This document shows positions 26,936 to 36,825 of a stretch of DNA of 64,000 nucleotides, piece after piece (position 1 is the first letter of the stretch; each line of letters begins with the position of its first letter). The notes under the pieces were generated by a model that was not told the DNA's origin, made no database searches, and saw only the letters and a list, made by a program, of their open reading frames with translations. The stretch spans positions 186,001-250,000 of the forward strand of contig JACYLQ010000033.1 of the NCBI GenBank assembly GCA_015272395.1, given 5' to 3'. Made by a program: the position numbers and the translations under genes. The DNA comes from Calothrix sp. C42_A2020_038. Lineage in GTDB: Bacteria > Cyanobacteriota > Cyanobacteriia > Cyanobacteriales > Nostocaceae.

Positions 26936-29824
26936 TTATTTTTCTTGCAGGGTTTGCCAACGGTATGCAAATTCGGCGCCTGATTTGATGCGGTTACGGT
27001 TTTCTTGTAGTAATGCTCTGTCTCCTTTGTAGAGTTCTTGGAATAGTTCTCGCACGCAGGTTGTCATGAAGGTGTGTATTGCGGTAAGTTCGCGCGCTTC
27101 TCTTGTTGCGACATCTATTGATGTATCCATTCTGATTGGTCGTTTGTAGATTTCTTGGCGTTCTATTGCGTCTTTGAGTTGTCCGGCGCCTTGTAAGATT
27201 AAGTCGTCGAGGTCAATATTTTGTGGGACGCTTAGGATTATTTCTAGAGCTTTTGAGATTGGCAGTAAGATTGTATGGCTGGATTCTCCTAGGCTGACTT
27301 GGTAGAAGGTGCGGTATTGTTGGACTAGTTTCTCAATTAGTTTCATTTTTGTGTTTTCTCCTGTTGCTATCCATGCTTGGGCATAGTTCCAATAACGTTT
27401 GACTTCTTCTTTTCTAGGGGTTTCTCTTTTATCACGTCGTAATCCTTCTTGAGCTAAACTAAAGATATTTAGGATATTAGTACTAACTTCTCTGACTGTT
27501 TTGATTAAGTCCCCCCATTTTGCATCGGGTGGACTGCTACGTGTTTCGAGATGTAGACTGTATGCAATTAAAAGTCTTTGCATTGCTGTTTCAAAATCTT
27601 GAATTCGTAATGAGTTCGACAACCCTAGTAAATTCCAAAATGATGCAGGTGCGTCAAGAATTACTGATTCTTTGAAGTCGCTGTCACTGTTATATAAAGG
27701 TATGGAACTGCTTGTTGCTATTACTTTAACTCCAAGTAGGATACTCAGTGCCAATGCTAGAAATGCTGGTTGTACCCATGCGTCGGTTAATGTTTCACCG
27801 CGCGTTGTCGTATAAGTCACTGCCATAAACGGCAAATCTTCTTTATCGTATTTATGATTTTGGAAACGTCCTGGTTGTACTTCACCTTTCAACCAAGGAA
27901 TTGATTGTAAAGCACTAAGTTTCATATCTTGTTCTAACCACTGTTTACGTACATCCCAGAGGTTTATTAGTTTCATGTCATCAAATAAGTATTTGATGGC
28001 AGTTACTGTTTGAGGTGAATACACGTAAGCTGGAAAGATATATAAAAATACTGGCTGTTGTTCTTCAAGTTTTCCGGCTGGAACTGACCAAAATGCTTGA
28101 CGCAACAACATTTCTAATGCCCAGATTTTGGAAATACCCCGTTTTATTTGCTTACCTCCAAGGGCATTTTTATTACTATACTGCTGTGGTTTGAACAAAA
28201 CTACAGAGTCCATTTGGTCTTCAGATGCAAATTCACCTGAACTCAATGAACAAATTGGTTGTTTTGCCGCTTTGGTTTTGGCGCCTACATATGCTGTAAA
28301 TTCAGAAGCGAATGAAGAGTTACTAGTATCCCATCCTTTTACTTCTAAATATTGGTTTAAGTAAAGAGCGAAAATTTCTTGTGTTGAACTATGATGTGAA
28401 GGTCGCAGGTTATTATCGCTTGCCCAAGTTGCTAAATCTTCAGCCCATTGAGTTAAGTTTTGTAATACATCATCTCGATTTAAACTGGCATGACTGGCAA
28501 CATAATATGCTGCGGCATGATACCATCCATAATTTACACCTCCTGATTGTAGCTGTGTTTGTTCGGGGGAAATTTTACCGTTGAGTTCAAGAGTGTTCAG
28601 CATCCAGTTGATATATTCTGGAGACTTTCTAAAAAACTTTTTTTGTACCAAAACTATAAATTCGGCAATTTGGTCTGCACGTAAGTCTGCACCTTTATTC
28701 AAAAACTCTCTTTCATCGTGAGTTAAAGATAGTTTTGCTAGACGTTTCGGAGTTGCGAGGTCTTTGATGTTCGCGACTCTGACTTCAATAACTTGTGTTA
28801 GTTGAGAAATAAGTTTAGCAGGAGAAAATAATTCTAACGTTTGCGGCGCCACTTTTAATCCCTTACCGTCGCGTTTAAATCCAATATCCCCACCTAACAT
28901 TTTGCTACGTAGGACTTCATTAATTTGGCACCAAATTAATTCTTGTAATGAATTGATATCGGGAGTTTGATAATTTGGTGGCGCCAGGTATACTACACCT
29001 TGAGCAAAGAATAATAGCGGTTCCCATCCCATCTCTGAAGTCAACTTAATAGTGGCATTATGAATACCATTACTCACAATGCCTATAGTGTCCCGCAAAC
29101 GGTGGTAAACTAAACTTCGGTTAATACTTAAAAGTCGCAGTTGTTCCTGCAGTCGTTTACCTCCTGTTTGAGTATCTATATCTGCTGGGTCGGTAAGATG
29201 CACTGCAATATCACCAAAAGCAAGCAAACGACGTAGAGGAACTTCTAAACGACGAAAGTCTTTTATGGTAAAAGTAGGCCAGTTGGCAGGAATAATATTA
29301 GTCCCTACTTTATTTTGTGTATTTTGTGCCAAGTAAGCAATTTCTGATAAATACTGGCGCCATTCTGACCAAAATAATTGGAATTCCAGCTTTTCTCCTA
29401 ACTCTTGACAAATGTTAATAATTTCTTCGACTTCCCAGTGTTTTGGGCTTTCTTCACCTTGCCCATTACAATACTTATTGTAATCATGTAAAGTCAGTCC
29501 TAGACAAAGTAAATATTTTTCAACATCTGATAAAGGTTGATTTAGATATTTACTAATATTCCAAGCCGTAATTAAAGCATTAAGAACGTGAATTAATAAA
29601 CTTTGGTCAGCACTACTTGACCATTTTGTCGCTTTGGAAAGCGCGTAAGCATCACCAAGTTGTAATAAATTTTGGTAATGAGCATCAAACGAACCACCTA
29701 ATGCCGAAATTAACGCAAATTCTCGTTCTAATTGTGGAAGTATTTTTTCAATATATAAACGTAGAATTTCGTCAGTGTCTGGTGGTAGTGTCTCGATGAG
29801 AAGTCTTTGAAGGAGAGTAGACAT
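26936..29824 (-). CDS. cas10d: Type I-D large subunit Cas10d (Csc3) with HD nuclease domain
   Basis: Signature protein of subtype I-D, 962 aa. It joins the effector complex as the large subunit and carries the DNA-degrading HD domain that other type I systems have on Cas3. An HD signature is visible as H79 (SLLIHVLNALITAW) and H113-D114 (LGLTLHDYNKYC). No GGDD cyclase motif of type III Cas10 is seen, as expected. It is located 119 bp downstream of cas3, the gap holding another hairpin repeat. Confidence 0.95.
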   Translation of the reverse strand: MSTLLQRLLIETLPPDTDEILRLYIEKILPQLEREFALISALGGSFDAHYQNLLQLGDAYALSKATKWSSSADQSLLIHVLNALITAWNISKYLNQPLSDVEKYLLCLGLTLHDYNKYCNGQGEESPKHWEVEEIINICQELGEKLEFQLFWSEWRQYLSEIAYLAQNTQNKVGTNIIPANWPTFTIKDFRRLEVPLRRLLAFGDIAVHLTDPADIDTQTGGKRLQEQLRLLSINRSLVYHRLRDTIGIVSNGIHNATIKLTSEMGWEPLLFFAQGVVYLAPPNYQTPDINSLQELIWCQINEVLRSKMLGGDIGFKRDGKGLKVAPQTLELFSPAKLISQLTQVIEVRVANIKDLATPKRLAKLSLTHDEREFLNKGADLRADQIAEFIVLVQKKFFRKSPEYINWMLNTLELNGKISPEQTQLQSGGVNYGWYHAAAYYVASHASLNRDDVLQNLTQWAEDLATWASDNNLRPSHHSSTQEIFALYLNQYLEVKGWDTSNSSFASEFTAYVGAKTKAAKQPICSLSSGEFASEDQMDSVVLFKPQQYSNKNALGGKQIKRGISKIWALEMLLRQAFWSVPAGKLEEQQPVFLYIFPAYVYSPQTVTAIKYLFDDMKLINLWDVRKQWLEQDMKLSALQSIPWLKGEVQPGRFQNHKYDKEDLPFMAVTYTTTRGETLTDAWVQPAFLALALSILLGVKVIATSSSIPLYNSDSDFKESVILDAPASFWNLLGLSNSLRIQDFETAMQRLLIAYSLHLETRSSPPDAKWGDLIKTVREVSTNILNIFSLAQEGLRRDKRETPRKEEVKRYWNYAQAWIATGENTKMKLIEKLVQQYRTFYQVSLGESSHTILLPISKALEIILSVPQNIDLDDLILQGAGQLKDAIERQEIYKRPIRMDTSIDVATREARELTAIHTFMTTCVRELFQELYKGDRALLQENRNRIKSGAEFAYRWQTLQEK

Positions 29825-29943
29825 ATTAATTTACTAAAATAAAGGTTAGTACTTCTCCCCAACCCCTCTCCTAAGAGAAGAGGGGAGCTAATCTACTCCC
29901 CCTTCCTGCATCTGGGAAGGGGGTCGGGGGTTAGGTTTTATAA
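29825..29943. repeat. Interspersed hairpin repeat between cas3 and cas10d
   Basis: CCCCTCTCCTAAGAGAAGAGGGG and a following CCCCCTTCC...GGAAGGGGG each form a stem. The same paired-hairpin repeat occurs at 39220-39290. Confidence 0.65.
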
Positions 29944-32070
29944 TCAAAATATCGATGATTCAAATCGTGTATTTGTGAACTTTTTTAAATGCCACTTTAA
30001 AGCATCTAAAAGTAAAGCATCTTGATTAAATCCACAGGCAAAAGCTTCGCTACTAGTCGTTAACCGATATAATCCAAATAGAGGACTCAGTTTAAGAGTA
30101 TTACTCACTTGCCAATGGCTTTGACGTTGATTTTTATTCACTGGTACCAAAAAAGTAAGTAGTTTCTTATTCTGTAAACAATTGATTACATCTGACTGAG
30201 GATGCCCAACGATAGTTAACTTATCTATTAAACAAAGTTGACCAGCAGATAATTCGCTACCACTCCGGTTACAATGTAAGCTAATATCGTCAATACGCTC
30301 ATCAAGCCATTTTTCGATGCGAAGATAAACTGTTATAAACTCTTTGGGAAATTCTTCTAGACCACGTGAAGAATTTGCAACTGCATTTAAAAATGTCTCA
30401 CGGTCAATAATTTCTACTCGTGCGTAAGGTAATAACCTCAGCAAGTCATAGATGTAAAAGTTATTACCATCCCAAACCGCAGCTTGCAGCGTTGAACCTC
30501 CCCGGAACCTTAATAATTCTTGTTGTGTAGCTTTTCCAACATCTGTGTATTGCATTGCATACCAATGTTTGCGTGCAATTTCAAAGTCTTGGGGATGCGC
30601 GCGTTGTAAATCTTCAGTCATGCGCGCGCGTAGTTGCTGGCTAACTTTATTATTCTCACGACTCATTTGCCAAAACATTCCCTGTGCCTGTAATGCACCC
30701 CATTGCTGGCGATATTTTTCAAATTCTCTGGGTGGGTCAAATGCATAAGCAATTGCATCTGTCAAGTATTCTCGCGGCGCCTTTTGGTCTAGACTGAGTT
30801 TTTCTTGCAATCGTGCCATAACCCAAGGAGTATGACCAGGAATCAAAATAAAGGCTTTGTAAACAGAAAAACCGGAATGTCTTCCTAACCTTCCTAAGCG
30901 CTGAACAACTGTAGCAGAGTCGCTACTTTCAAAAATTAGCAAGTGAATTTTAAAGTCAACTCCAACATCAACAGCAGATGTTCCAATAACTAAAACAGGT
31001 TGAGTCGCATTTTTTAATTCAGCTTGTATCTGTAATCTTGTTTGACGGTCAATGCGTCCACTAATTTCTCGAACGAGAACCCCAGGAAGTAAAGCTTGGA
31101 GTTGTTGAGTAACCTGACGTGCTTTGGCAACCGAATTTACAACAATTAACCCTCTTCCTCTTGACTCGACATTCAGAATACTTTGAATAGTCGGCGCCAT
31201 TTCCTGTAACCAAGTTTGTGTCTGCTTATCTTTCAACTCAACAAATTCAAGTTCCACACTTTGTAGAATTGGTCTAAACCCTGGAGTTGGTTCATTGGCA
31301 TAAACCCCTTTTACCGAAGCGACTTTAAAACCAACCTTGTGCAACTGCTCTATAAAAGCGTGTTTTGGTGTTGCTGAAGTAAACAAAAAGCGTCTTGGAC
31401 GAGATTGGTTTTCTTGAGTGCGACGAATAAAAGTTAAACTATTTAAAGCGGCAGTTTCTTGATGACAACCAAAAATCGGAAATTCATCGAATATCCATAA
31501 ATCAGGCCATTGTGCCAACATCAAAGGCAGTTGATCAGTCCCATAAGCTGGGTCACGATATTGATAATGAATGATGTAGTGAAAAATATCTGGGTTTGTT
31601 AACAAAATTGGCTTTTGTTCAATTGCCTGCAATAATTCTTGAAATTTATTGCTACCAGTTTGACTCACACGTCTACTTAATTCGGCGCCGAACAAACGGT
31701 CAACACGCTCCGACACATCCATATTAAATAATTCATGGTAGTACTTTTGTTGTTGGGCTTGGTCTTCCACCAATTCAATCGTCGGATACAAACCCATAAT
31801 ACGGAAATCTGGGTTAATAAATCCTGGTAAATTGGCGCCGAGCGATTTTCCGTCACCAGTAGCACTTTGATTCAGTATAATATCGGCATCACCATGCATC
31901 ACTTGGGCACAAGTTTCAGCCTGGTGCGATGATAGAGGGCAACTGTAACCATTTGGCGGTTTGAAACTCGGAGCTTTTTGGGTGACGACGCACTTATCTG
32001 TACACCCAAGCGGACAGTTCCCAACTCCTGGGTTCAGTTGAGAGAAAAGCGGTTGTAAAGAAAGCCTCAC
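29944..32070 (-). CDS. cas3: Type I-D Cas3 helicase (Cas3', without HD domain)
   Basis: Superfamily 2 helicase recruited to the target-bound complex to unwind DNA, 708 aa. Walker A is T71-G-D-G-K-S76, Walker B DEFP at 195-198 in LWIFDEFPIFG, and motif VI QRLGRLGRH. There is no HD nuclease domain, which fits I-D where HD sits on Cas10d. An N-terminal cysteine group (C19, C23, C27, C44, C54) is present and may bind a metal. Starts at a GTG (32068-32070). It is the first gene of the operon and is divergent from the WYL gene 118 bp away. Confidence 0.95.
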   Translation of the reverse strand: MRLSLQPLFSQLNPGVGNCPLGCTDKCVVTQKAPSFKPPNGYSCPLSSHQAETCAQVMHGDADIILNQSATGDGKSLGANLPGFINPDFRIMGLYPTIELVEDQAQQQKYYHELFNMDVSERVDRLFGAELSRRVSQTGSNKFQELLQAIEQKPILLTNPDIFHYIIHYQYRDPAYGTDQLPLMLAQWPDLWIFDEFPIFGCHQETAALNSLTFIRRTQENQSRPRRFLFTSATPKHAFIEQLHKVGFKVASVKGVYANEPTPGFRPILQSVELEFVELKDKQTQTWLQEMAPTIQSILNVESRGRGLIVVNSVAKARQVTQQLQALLPGVLVREISGRIDRQTRLQIQAELKNATQPVLVIGTSAVDVGVDFKIHLLIFESSDSATVVQRLGRLGRHSGFSVYKAFILIPGHTPWVMARLQEKLSLDQKAPREYLTDAIAYAFDPPREFEKYRQQWGALQAQGMFWQMSRENNKVSQQLRARMTEDLQRAHPQDFEIARKHWYAMQYTDVGKATQQELLRFRGGSTLQAAVWDGNNFYIYDLLRLLPYARVEIIDRETFLNAVANSSRGLEEFPKEFITVYLRIEKWLDERIDDISLHCNRSGSELSAGQLCLIDKLTIVGHPQSDVINCLQNKKLLTFLVPVNKNQRQSHWQVSNTLKLSPLFGLYRLTTSSEAFACGFNQDALLLDALKWHLKKFTNTRFESSIF

Positions 32071-32188
32071 TGATTTCTATTTAAATCTATAGCACCAAGT
32101 CTAATACCCATCTTTTAAAACTTGTTATCATTTTTTGACTATAATCAAGTAAAACAGGTGAAAATTGCAAACACAGTGTAGAACATTG

Positions 32189-33157
32189 ATGCTACCTAAA
32201 ACAGATGCAAGTTATAACCAACTTGCCTTTTGCTTAGAAATATTGAAATTACTTGCCGAAAAACCACGGCGCCGTGAAGAATTAACGGATATGTTATCTG
32301 AGTTTCTTGAACGGCACGGAAAATCAACAGACAACGCTGACGTAAAACAAAAGCTTACCCGCTGCATTCGCAAACTGAGAGACTGCGGTATTGAAATAAA
32401 AAGTAATACTCATAGTCCCTATGAGTTAGTCGAGTCAACATTTCCCGTTATCCTCTCCACACAGCAACGAGAAGCACTAGCCCTAGCAGTGTATATCCTT
32501 TCGGATATGGGCTTTTCAACACAAGCAAGTCAAATACAAAGAATTGGTAATCTTAAAGAATCAGATATTCCAGAATTTATCAAAGTAAACTTTAGTCCTC
32601 CCGTAGACTACAGCGACAAAAATGTAGATGCCATCGTTCATCAACTACAAGAACGTTTTCATTCTCAATGTCGTTACACAATTCGTTATTGCAGCAAACA
32701 AGAAGCGCGCATTTGGGATATCGACCGTTCCGAACTGCGGTTACACAACGGCGTTCTCTACCTTTTCGCCTTTATTCCCGACTGGCGCTCTAACCGCTTT
32801 GATGACTGGTACAATATCGATCAAAACCACATTTTTCGCATCGACCGTATCGAAAGTGTAGGCGCCGCATCAAACACCCGTTGGATTTCGTTCAATTTTC
32901 CCATACTAAAAGTACACACCCGTTTTTCGGGACAACTTGCTACCTACCAACCACGACGTAAAGACGAAGTAATCATACATAAAGATAAGGAAAACAAATT
33001 CATTGACATAGAAACAAAAATCGATTGTTGGTTCTGGTTCCGTCAGCGCATCTTACAATACGGCGCCAATGCTCAAATAATCAGTCCAGAAATATTACGC
33101 CAAGAAATAAAAAAAGAACACCAAAAAGCATACGAAAACAGCATAGATATCCCGTAG
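32189..33157 (+). CDS. WYL-domain transcriptional regulator of the CRISPR locus
   Basis: A 322-residue regulator with an N-terminal winged helix (about residues 8-80, LEILKLLAEKPRRREELTDM) and a WYL ligand-sensing domain (about 150-260, RSELRLHNGVLYLFAFIPDW). WYL proteins next to I-D loci are known, and in Synechocystis 6803 a WYL protein (Sll7009) has been reported as a repressor of the CRISPR1 crRNAs. Divergent orientation from cas3 across 118 bp and position just before the array-2 leader suggest control of cas genes, arrays or both. ATG 32189 is preferred; a TTG eight codons upstream is possible. Confidence 0.88.
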   Translation: MLPKTDASYNQLAFCLEILKLLAEKPRRREELTDMLSEFLERHGKSTDNADVKQKLTRCIRKLRDCGIEIKSNTHSPYELVESTFPVILSTQQREALALAVYILSDMGFSTQASQIQRIGNLKESDIPEFIKVNFSPPVDYSDKNVDAIVHQLQERFHSQCRYTIRYCSKQEARIWDIDRSELRLHNGVLYLFAFIPDWRSNRFDDWYNIDQNHIFRIDRIESVGAASNTRWISFNFPILKVHTRFSGQLATYQPRRKDEVIIHKDKENKFIDIETKIDCWFWFRQRILQYGANAQIISPEILRQEIKKEHQKAYENSIDIP

Positions 33158-33802
33158 GTTAGGGAGGTACTTGCACAGGAAGGGTTTCCCGACTTGATCA
33201 AAGTGCCGTTGGAGCGTAGCACAACCCCACATCACACTGAATTCGCGAATTTATATCTTACACAAGCGTTAATATATTACTAAGTATCTATAAAATTTTT
33301 GACTAAGTTCTTACCCGCATTAGGCTACAATATGTATGTTAAAAGCAAAATTTCCCTATAAGAGTGCTAAGAACAAAAGTATTTTTTAGTACTTTTATTT
33401 AAACATATTGTAGTTTTTACTTAGGTACGCCAGATGTAAGCTAAAGCGTTTTCCTATAAAAGTGATATTTGTTTACATATAAACAATAAAATATCGGGTA
33501 AACTTGATAAAAAAATAGCTTGCAAAAGCATACAAATCCATATAAAATAGACGCTAATCAAAGCTTATAGCCCCGCACCTTGAAAATTTAATCAATATTT
33601 GATTTGCTATTTTTGGCGGGGCAAAGCGCGGTCGAAAAACCCGGTACTCCCGCCAAAGCTCTGAAACTCTTAGTTTAGAAGTGTTACAGCGATAATTATC
33701 ACTGAATTGACAATTTCTCTAAAGGCTGAAATGAGGTTTTCTATCTCCCCTGCCAAAACCAGGCGCCGAACCCTTGATGTATTTAGGTTACAACGCGCGG
33801 GG
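33158..33802 (+). promoter_or_regulatory. Upstream region and leader of CRISPR array 2
   Basis: 645 bp without a gene. It contains near-identical direct repeats TTTCCCTATAAGAGTG (33351-33366) and TTTTCCTATAAAAGTG (33450-33465), a promoter at 33520-33548, the 25-bp leader element shared with array 1 (33609-33633), and a GGCGCC 36 bp before the first repeat. Confidence 0.75.
33520..33548 (+). promoter_or_regulatory. Probable sigma-70-type promoter of CRISPR array 2
   Basis: TTGCAA (33520-33525), a 17-bp spacer and TAAAAT (33543-33548) lie about 255 bp before the first repeat, upstream of the conserved leader element. Confidence 0.55.
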
Positions 33803-36607
33803 GTTTCTTATTTATGATTTCCGCTTGCGGAATTGAAACTTCTCATTGCCCACAAAGGCATATGAGGATAATGAAGGTTTCTTATTTATGATTTCCGCTT
33901 GCGGAATTGAAACTATAGCACACCGCCATTGCCCTCGAATCGATAAAAGGTTTCTTATTTATGATTTCCGCTTGCGGAATTGAAACACCCGTTATAAAAA
34001 AACAATAGACGAATTCTTGAGGTTTCTTATTTATGATTTCCGCTTGCGGAATTGAAACAGTTCCTCGTTTATTTTCTGTCTAATGACTTCTCATGGTTTC
34101 TTATTTATGATTTCCGCTTGCGGAATTGAAACAATAGATTGAATGATTCGAGAATATCTGAAACTTGTGTTTCTTATTTATGATTTCCGCTTGCGGAATT
34201 GAAACCCTACTATACAATTTCCTTTACCACTCAATAACCAGTTTCTTATTTATGATTTCCGCTTGCGGAATTGAAACTAAAAGCATGTCTTCAGTCTTTC
34301 TGCCTTGAGAATCGTTTCTTATTTATGATTTCCGCTTGCGGAATTGAAACTTCAGAATCTATATCTATTATTCAGATTCTTTTTCTTGTTTCTTATTTAT
34401 GATTTCCGCTTGCGGAATTGAAACGTCAAATTCTTGGACTCATTAAAACAATTTCTAATAAGTTTCTTATTTATGATTTCCGCTTGCGGAATTGAAACAA
34501 TTTTGGGGGTTCGCGCTCCGGTTTATATAGGTGTCCTGTTTCTTATTTATGATTTCCGCTTGCGGAATTGAAACTCGGGAACATCGGATTGATAATACAA
34601 ACTCTTGCAAGTTTCTTATTTATGATTTCCGCTTGCGGAATTGAAACAAATCAAACGGTTTTGCTTGTTGATATAATTCGAGTTTCTTATTTATGATTTC
34701 CGCTTGCGGAATTGAAACTACTGTCGATACTTGCGGGTGCCACAGGTTTTGAGTTTCTTATTTATGATTTCCGCTTGCGGAATTGAAACGCACTTGATAA
34801 GTCGGCTTGGGTTCCGATTGCTTCAGGTTTCTTATTTATGATTTCCGCTTGCGGAATTGAAACTCCCGATGTTCACAATTCGACCGCCAGGAACCAAGGT
34901 TTCTTATTTATGATTTCCGCTTGCGGAATTGAAACGGAATTTTATCCAAAAATGCAGGCTTATCACGCTATTGTTTCTTATTTATGATTTCCGCTTGCGG
35001 AATTGAAACGTTAAAATGGCTTTAGAAACTGCTCAACTGCTTTGTGTTTCTTATTTATGATTTCCGCTTGCGGAATTGAAACTAAAGCCTTTAAAGCATT
35101 CTTAACAGGGCGGTTTAGAGTTTCTTATTTATGATTTCCGCTTGCGGAATTGAAACTCTTTGAATCCTCGCCAATCACCTCGGAAATCATGTTTCTTATT
35201 TATGATTTCCGCTTGCGGAATTGAAACGATAACAATCTTTGAGAAAACGACATTAGGGGCAGTTTCTTATTTATGATTTCCGCTTGCGGAATTGAAACTA
35301 CTAATCTCTCTGAATAATTAGTTCTAAACCGCCCCGGTTTCTTATTTATGATTTCCGCTTGCGGAATTGAAACAATCTTGTTGCTTGGTATAAAAAAGAC
35401 AATTCAGATGTTTCTTATTTATGATTTCCGCTTGCGGAATTGAAACCTTGTAGCTTCATTGTTTTCATTCTTATTCTTCCTTGTTTCTTATTTATGATTT
35501 CCGCTTGCGGAATTGAAACAACTCACTGGCACTCTCTCTGATCACCTCGCGGACAGGTTTCTTATTTATGATTTCCGCTTGCGGAATTGAAACTCTTTTT
35601 TGCGATTGATTTCAAAACTGAGACCGCCAGTTTCTTATTTATGATTTCCGCTTGCGGAATTGAAACTAACTAAACAGCGATTAATAACCAACAAAACCAT
35701 CAAGTTTCTTATTTATGATTTCCGCTTGCGGAATTGAAACATCGCCATTGTCGTTGTCATCGTTGCTTGCTCCCAGTTTCTTATTTATGATTTCCGCTTG
35801 CGGAATTGAAACCTGTCAATGTTGTTTGCACCATACTCGTTAACCAAGTTTCTTATTTATGATTTCCGCTTGCGGAATTGAAACGATTATACCCGAAGCT
35901 TTTGCCCAAAAATGCTCTAGTTTCTTATTTATGATTTCCGCTTGCGGAATTGAAACCTTTTATCGATATTTTTATCAGACCATTCAAGGTTTCTTATTTA
36001 TGATTTCCGCTTGCGGAATTGAAACATAACTTCTTCGTTGTTTAGTTCCACTTTGTATCGAAGTTTCTTATTTATGATTTCCGCTTGCGGAATTGAAACT
36101 CTAAAGATAACCTCCCCTACTGGCGGGGGAAGAAGTTTCTTATTTATGATTTCCGCTTGCGGAATTGAAACGCAGTCATATCGTTTAAGTCCTTGTCCAT
36201 TTTTTTGGTTTCTTATTTATGATTTCCGCTTGCGGAATTGAAACACCTCACAAAAAAAGCCCAAAGTCCTGCGGAGTTGGTTTCTTATTTATGATTTCCG
36301 CTTGCGGAATTGAAACAAAGCCGAGACACTCATCACATAAACGAGGGCACGTTTCTTATTTATGATTTCCGCTTGCGGAATTGAAACCCCCGAATTGAGT
36401 CGATTAGATATTGAAAACAGAGTTTCTTATTTATGATTTCCGCTTGCGGAATTGAAACATCAGCCAGAACCGAATCAATAAATTCTTTTAGCCAAGTTTC
36501 TTATTTATGATTTCCGCTTGCGGAATTGAAACCCGCAAAATTTATTAGAAGCGGCGCCGCAAATACAGAAGTTTCTTATTTATGATTTCCGCTTGCGGAA
36601 TTGAAAC
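33803..36607 (+). CRISPR. CRISPR array 2 (type I-D), 39 repeats and 38 spacers
   Basis: Thirty-nine 37-bp repeats, GTTTCTTATTTATGATTTCC followed by GCTTGCGGAATTGAAAC, alternate with 32-39 bp spacers. All copies appear identical and no degenerate terminal repeat was seen at the right end. The repeat matches the minus-strand repeat of array 1 at 33 of 37 positions; the four differences are all within the first 11 bases. Transcription is rightwards from the leader that follows the WYL gene. Short open frames inside the array are spurious. Confidence 0.98.
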
Positions 36608-36658
36608 AACAATCAAATATGGGTTGAAGATATTATACAAATTTGAAAAATAAATGCG

Positions 36659-36744
36659 ATAGATAGATTTTGGAAAATATTGCTGTGTAAGCATTGTCAA
36701 ATCCATTCATTGTCACGCGACAAATCTCAAATCCAAAATAGCAT
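36659..36744. repeat. 86-bp dispersed element, copy A
   Basis: Starts ATAGATAGATTTTGGAAAAT and ends AATCCAAAATAGCAT, with ATTTTGGA/TCCAAAAT terminal inverted repeats. A copy of about 85 percent identity in the same orientation is at 39536-39619. Confidence 0.65.
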
Positions 36745-36825
36745 TACTCAGTGTTTTTCAAACTGTCCCAAAAAACGCTAAAAAGAGCGCGACAAATCTC
36801 AAATCCAAAATAGCATTACTCAGTG
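36716..36825. repeat. Perfect 38-bp direct repeat (36716-36753 and 36788-36825)
   Basis: CGCGACAAATCTCAAATCCA plus the following 18 bases occur twice, 72 bp apart start to start. The first overlaps the right end of the 86-bp element. The second reaches into the end of the 36816 gene and supplies its TAA stop and last codons. Confidence 0.85.

Noticed and set aside
36038-36241. Open frame inside CRISPR array 2
   Set aside because: Same reason; encoded by repeats and spacers.
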